A DNA stretch of 7,727 bases, from the NCBI GenBank assembly GCA_019347785.1, contig JAHWKQ010000104.1, positions 1-7,727 of the forward strand. Reading direction: 5' to 3'. Numbering within the stretch: position 1 is the stretch's first letter; every line of letters starts with the position of its first letter. Both the position numbers and the translations under genes were made by a program. The DNA is from Actinomycetota bacterium (GTDB lineage: Bacteria; Actinomycetota; Nitriliruptoria; Euzebyales; Egibacteraceae). Below, piece by piece: positions 5,923-7,727 of this stretch. The notes beneath the pieces were generated by a model. That model did no database searches. It was not told the DNA's origin and was given only the letters and a program-made list of their open reading frames with translations.

Positions 5923-6712
5923 CGCCGCTCCCCGTCCCGGCCGGCGCGGGGGCGGCCAGCCGCTCGAGCTGCTGCCAGGTGCTAGTCGCCCGGCGCCCCA
6001 CCGCCGGGTCCGCCACGGGCTGGCGCCCGGGGCGCCGCTGCGTGACCGCCGCGTCGAAGACCTCCACGGCGTCGATCTCGGTCAGGCCCAGCCCCCAGCG
6101 CTCGTTGACCTGGTGGACCAGCGGGTAGCCGTCACGCAGGTCGTCGAAGGACAGCACGAGCGTGTCGTCGGGGTACGCCCGGGCGTGGGCGAGCAGGCCC
6201 TGGTTGCCCTCGACCCACATCTTCAGCGCGTGGTCGGGGTCCTCCCAGAACAGCCGGTGCAGGCTCGCCGGGCCGCGGCGGGCGAACAGGTCCGCCGAGT
6301 GGCGGCGCTCCAGGGACGCGACGCTCTCGGCGAAGTGCCGGTACACGACCACGACCTTGGCGTCGGGCAGCAGGTACTTCCACAGCGGCAGGAACAGGCA
6401 CAGGCGCGGGTCCTTGAACCCCCACAGCCGCGTGTGCTCCTGGCGCCGGGCGATGAGCTGCTCCATGGCCGTCCAGCGCTCGGGCGCCACGTAGGGGATC
6501 ACCGGCTCGGTGACGTGCCACGTGAGCCCGTTGTCGGCCAGCAGCCGCTCGTGCAGGCGCACGACGTCGACGTCCTCGAAGTGCCCGAACGCGTTGGACG
6601 GCATGGCGCCCAGCAGCTCGAAGCCCATGAACAGGCCGGCCCGGTGGAGCAGCTGCGACACCAGCGAGGTCCCGCTGCGGTGGAAGCCCGCAACGATCAG
6701 TTGTCGGCTCAT
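5915..6712 (-). CDS. Sulfotransferase family protein (PAPS-dependent, P-loop fold)
   Basis: Expected to transfer a sulfuryl group from PAPS to a hydroxyl, here most likely on a sugar of the locus's glycan. In 265 residues the 5'-phosphosulfate loop is at the N-terminus (GFHRSGTSLVSQLL, 9-22) after a short beta strand. The 3'-phosphate-binding element is VVVYRHFAESVASLERRH (121-138), with R125 and S130 as the expected contacts. Two further family stretches are GHFEDVDVVRLHERLL (43-58) and WGFKDPRL (97-104), and the FDDL at 189-192 is the usual strand-end before the C-terminal helices. The last 40 residues are Pro/Ala/Arg-rich and probably disordered. There is no signal peptide, so the protein is cytoplasmic. 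The ATG at 6712 lacks a Shine-Dalgarno sequence but has a -10-like element just upstream, suggesting a leaderless or very short leader mRNA. It is the first gene of the minus-strand cluster. Other acceptors (lipid, protein) cannot be excluded. Confidence 0.88.
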   Translation of the reverse strand: MSRQLIVAGFHRSGTSLVSQLLHRAGLFMGFELLGAMPSNAFGHFEDVDVVRLHERLLADNGLTWHVTEPVIPYVAPERWTAMEQLIARRQEHTRLWGFKDPRLCLFLPLWKYLLPDAKVVVVYRHFAESVASLERRHSADLFARRGPASLHRLFWEDPDHALKMWVEGNQGLLAHARAYPDDTLVLSFDDLRDGYPLVHQVNERWGLGLTEIDAVEVFDAAVTQRRPGRQPVADPAVGRRATSTWQQLERLAAPAPAGTGSGDV

Positions 6713-6721
6713 GCGGGCCGT

Positions 6722-6727
6722 ACTCTA
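6722..6727 (-). promoter_or_regulatory. Candidate -10 element for the glycan cluster, leaderless type
   Basis: The minus-strand hexamer TAGAGT (6727-6722) matches four of six positions of TATAAT, including the key TAnnnT. It ends nine bases before the sulfotransferase ATG, so transcription would begin at or within a few bases of the start codon. No convincing -35 is seen upstream. The absence of a Shine-Dalgarno sequence fits leaderless expression, which is common in actinobacteria. Confidence 0.4.
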
Positions 6728-6777
6728 GCGGCTGGACCCGCGCCTTCGGTGGCGACGGACCGGCGATCGGATCGGTG

Positions 6778-7727
6778 ATGACCGGTCAGGGCGGGCGGCT
6801 GTTCGACGACGACCGCGGCTCCGCGGAGGGCCGTGGCGGGCCGGCGGCGGGCGCCTCCCCGGACGCGCAGCCCCTCGCGGCCCGCCTGCGGCCCCGGACG
6901 CTGGACGAGGTCGTCGGCCAGCGCGACCTGCTGGGCCCGTCGGGGCCGCTGCGGGCCGCGGTCGAGGACGACCGTCTGCGCAGCGCCATCCTGTGGGGGC
7001 CGCCGGGGACGGGCAAGACGAGCCTGGCCCACGTCGTGGCCAACACCACCAGCGCCGCGTTCATGCAGCTGTCGGCGGTGACGGCCGGCGTCCGCGACGT
7101 CCGCCGCATCGTCGACGAGGCGCGGACCCGCGCCGCCGCGGCGGGGCGGCGCACCGTGCTGTTCATCGACGAGATCCACCGCTTCAACACCGCCCAGCAG
7201 GACGCCCTGCTGCCCGGGGTGGAGGACGGCTCGGTGGTGCTCATCGGCGCCACCACCCAGAACCCCTACTTCGAGGTGAACGCGCCGCTGCTGTCACGCA
7301 GCCTGCTGTACCGGCTCGAGCCGCTGTCGCCGGACGAGGTGCGTGAGGTGCTGCGCCGGGCGGTGACCGACGACCGGGGCCTGCCGGGCCTGCGGGTGGA
7401 GGACGAGGCGCTCGAGGCGCTCGTCGCCGCGGCGGACGGCGACGCCCGCGTCGCCCTGGTGGGCCTGGAGGTCGCGGCCGGCCTGGGGACGCCCGTGACC
7501 CCCGGGCGGGTCCGCGCCGCGCTGGCGGCGCCGCACCTGCGGTACGACAAGTCCGCCGACGCCCACTACGACCAGGTCAGCGCCTTCATCAAGTCGCTGC
7601 GCGGTTCGGACCCCGACGCCGCCGTCTACTGGCTGGTGCGCATGCTGACCGCGGGGGAGGACCCACGGTTCCTGGCGCGGCGGATGGTGATCCTGGCCGG
7701 CGAGGACGTGGGCGTGGCCGACCCGCG
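6778..7727 (+). CDS. rarA: Replication-associated recombination protein RarA (MgsA), AAA+ ATPase; partial, C-terminus cut by the right edge
   Basis: A clamp-loader-like AAA+ ATPase, acting as a tetramer at stalled or gapped replication forks. 316 residues are visible of a family length near 430-450. After a low-complexity N-terminal stretch comes PLAARLRPRTLDEVVGQ (32-48), the family hallmark; Walker A GPPGTGKT at 74-81; Walker B VLFIDEIHRFN at 127-137 with AQQDALLP after it; sensor 1 GATTQNP at 157-163; and the sensor 2 region GDAR at 221-224. The MgsA C-terminal domain starts with HYDQVSAFIKSLRGSDPDAA (263-282) and reaches GEDPRFLARR and AGEDVGVADP at the edge. The ATG at 6778 directly follows an in-frame GTG at 6775; neither has a clear Shine-Dalgarno sequence. 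This is a housekeeping gene, divergent from and functionally unrelated to the glycan cluster, and marks the cluster's right-hand border. Confidence 0.97.
   Translation, partial: MTGQGGRLFDDDRGSAEGRGGPAAGASPDAQPLAARLRPRTLDEVVGQRDLLGPSGPLRAAVEDDRLRSAILWGPPGTGKTSLAHVVANTTSAAFMQLSAVTAGVRDVRRIVDEARTRAAAAGRRTVLFIDEIHRFNTAQQDALLPGVEDGSVVLIGATTQNPYFEVNAPLLSRSLLYRLEPLSPDEVREVLRRAVTDDRGLPGLRVEDEALEALVAAADGDARVALVGLEVAAGLGTPVTPGRVRAALAAPHLRYDKSADAHYDQVSAFIKSLRGSDPDAAVYWLVRMLTAGEDPRFLARRMVILAGEDVGVADP

Noticed and set aside
6701..6726. TTGTCG with TACTCT as a plus-strand promoter for rarA
   Set aside because: The spacer would be only 14 bases and the -10 is poor. The rarA promoter may lie inside the sulfotransferase coding region but cannot be identified.
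6786..7566. Minus-strand open frames opposite rarA
   Set aside because: They are antisense to unmistakable RarA motifs and show only Arg/Ala/Ser-rich low-complexity translations.

Overview
The window is very GC-rich DNA (third codon positions almost all G or C; GTG starts used) and reads as a chromosomal segment of a high-GC Gram-positive bacterium, most likely an actinomycetote. The evidence is base composition, dense gene packing, an apparently leaderless-type promoter and the protein family content. I cannot name the genus from the sequence.

Layout. Positions 1-6712 carry seven genes on the minus strand, which together look like a cell-surface polysaccharide assembly and export locus. In transcription order they are: a sulfotransferase (6712-5915), a small protein with a coiled-coil-like N-terminus and a duplicated 32-residue motif (5922-5491), a two-domain SAM-dependent methyltransferase (5498-4434), and a GT-B glycosyltransferase (4447-3293). 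A 110-bp gap follows, holding a hairpin and a weak promoter candidate. Then come an ABC-2 polysaccharide permease of the Wzm type (3182-2265), its Wzt-type ATPase (2278-1487), and a large GT2 glycosyltransferase with a second, GT-B-like C-terminal domain (1482 to beyond the left edge). Most junctions overlap by 8 or 14 bp or are separated by only a few bases, as expected for translationally coupled operon genes. On the plus strand, divergent from the sulfotransferase across 65 bp, rarA (mgsA), a housekeeping AAA+ replication-fork maintenance gene, starts at 6778 and runs off the right edge.

How the genes work together (inference). The two glycosyltransferases would build a glycan on a lipid carrier at the inner face of the membrane. 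The sulfotransferase and methyltransferase would decorate sugars or chain ends. The Wzm/Wzt pair would flip the glycan-lipid across the membrane. The ATPase has no C-terminal carbohydrate-binding domain, so it resembles the short exporters of actinobacterial galactan or of wall teichoic acid rather than the chain-end-sensing O-antigen Wzt. The small repeat protein is the least understood component and the best candidate for something undescribed. No RNA genes, mobile elements, CRISPR arrays or stretches over 300 bases without a gene were seen.
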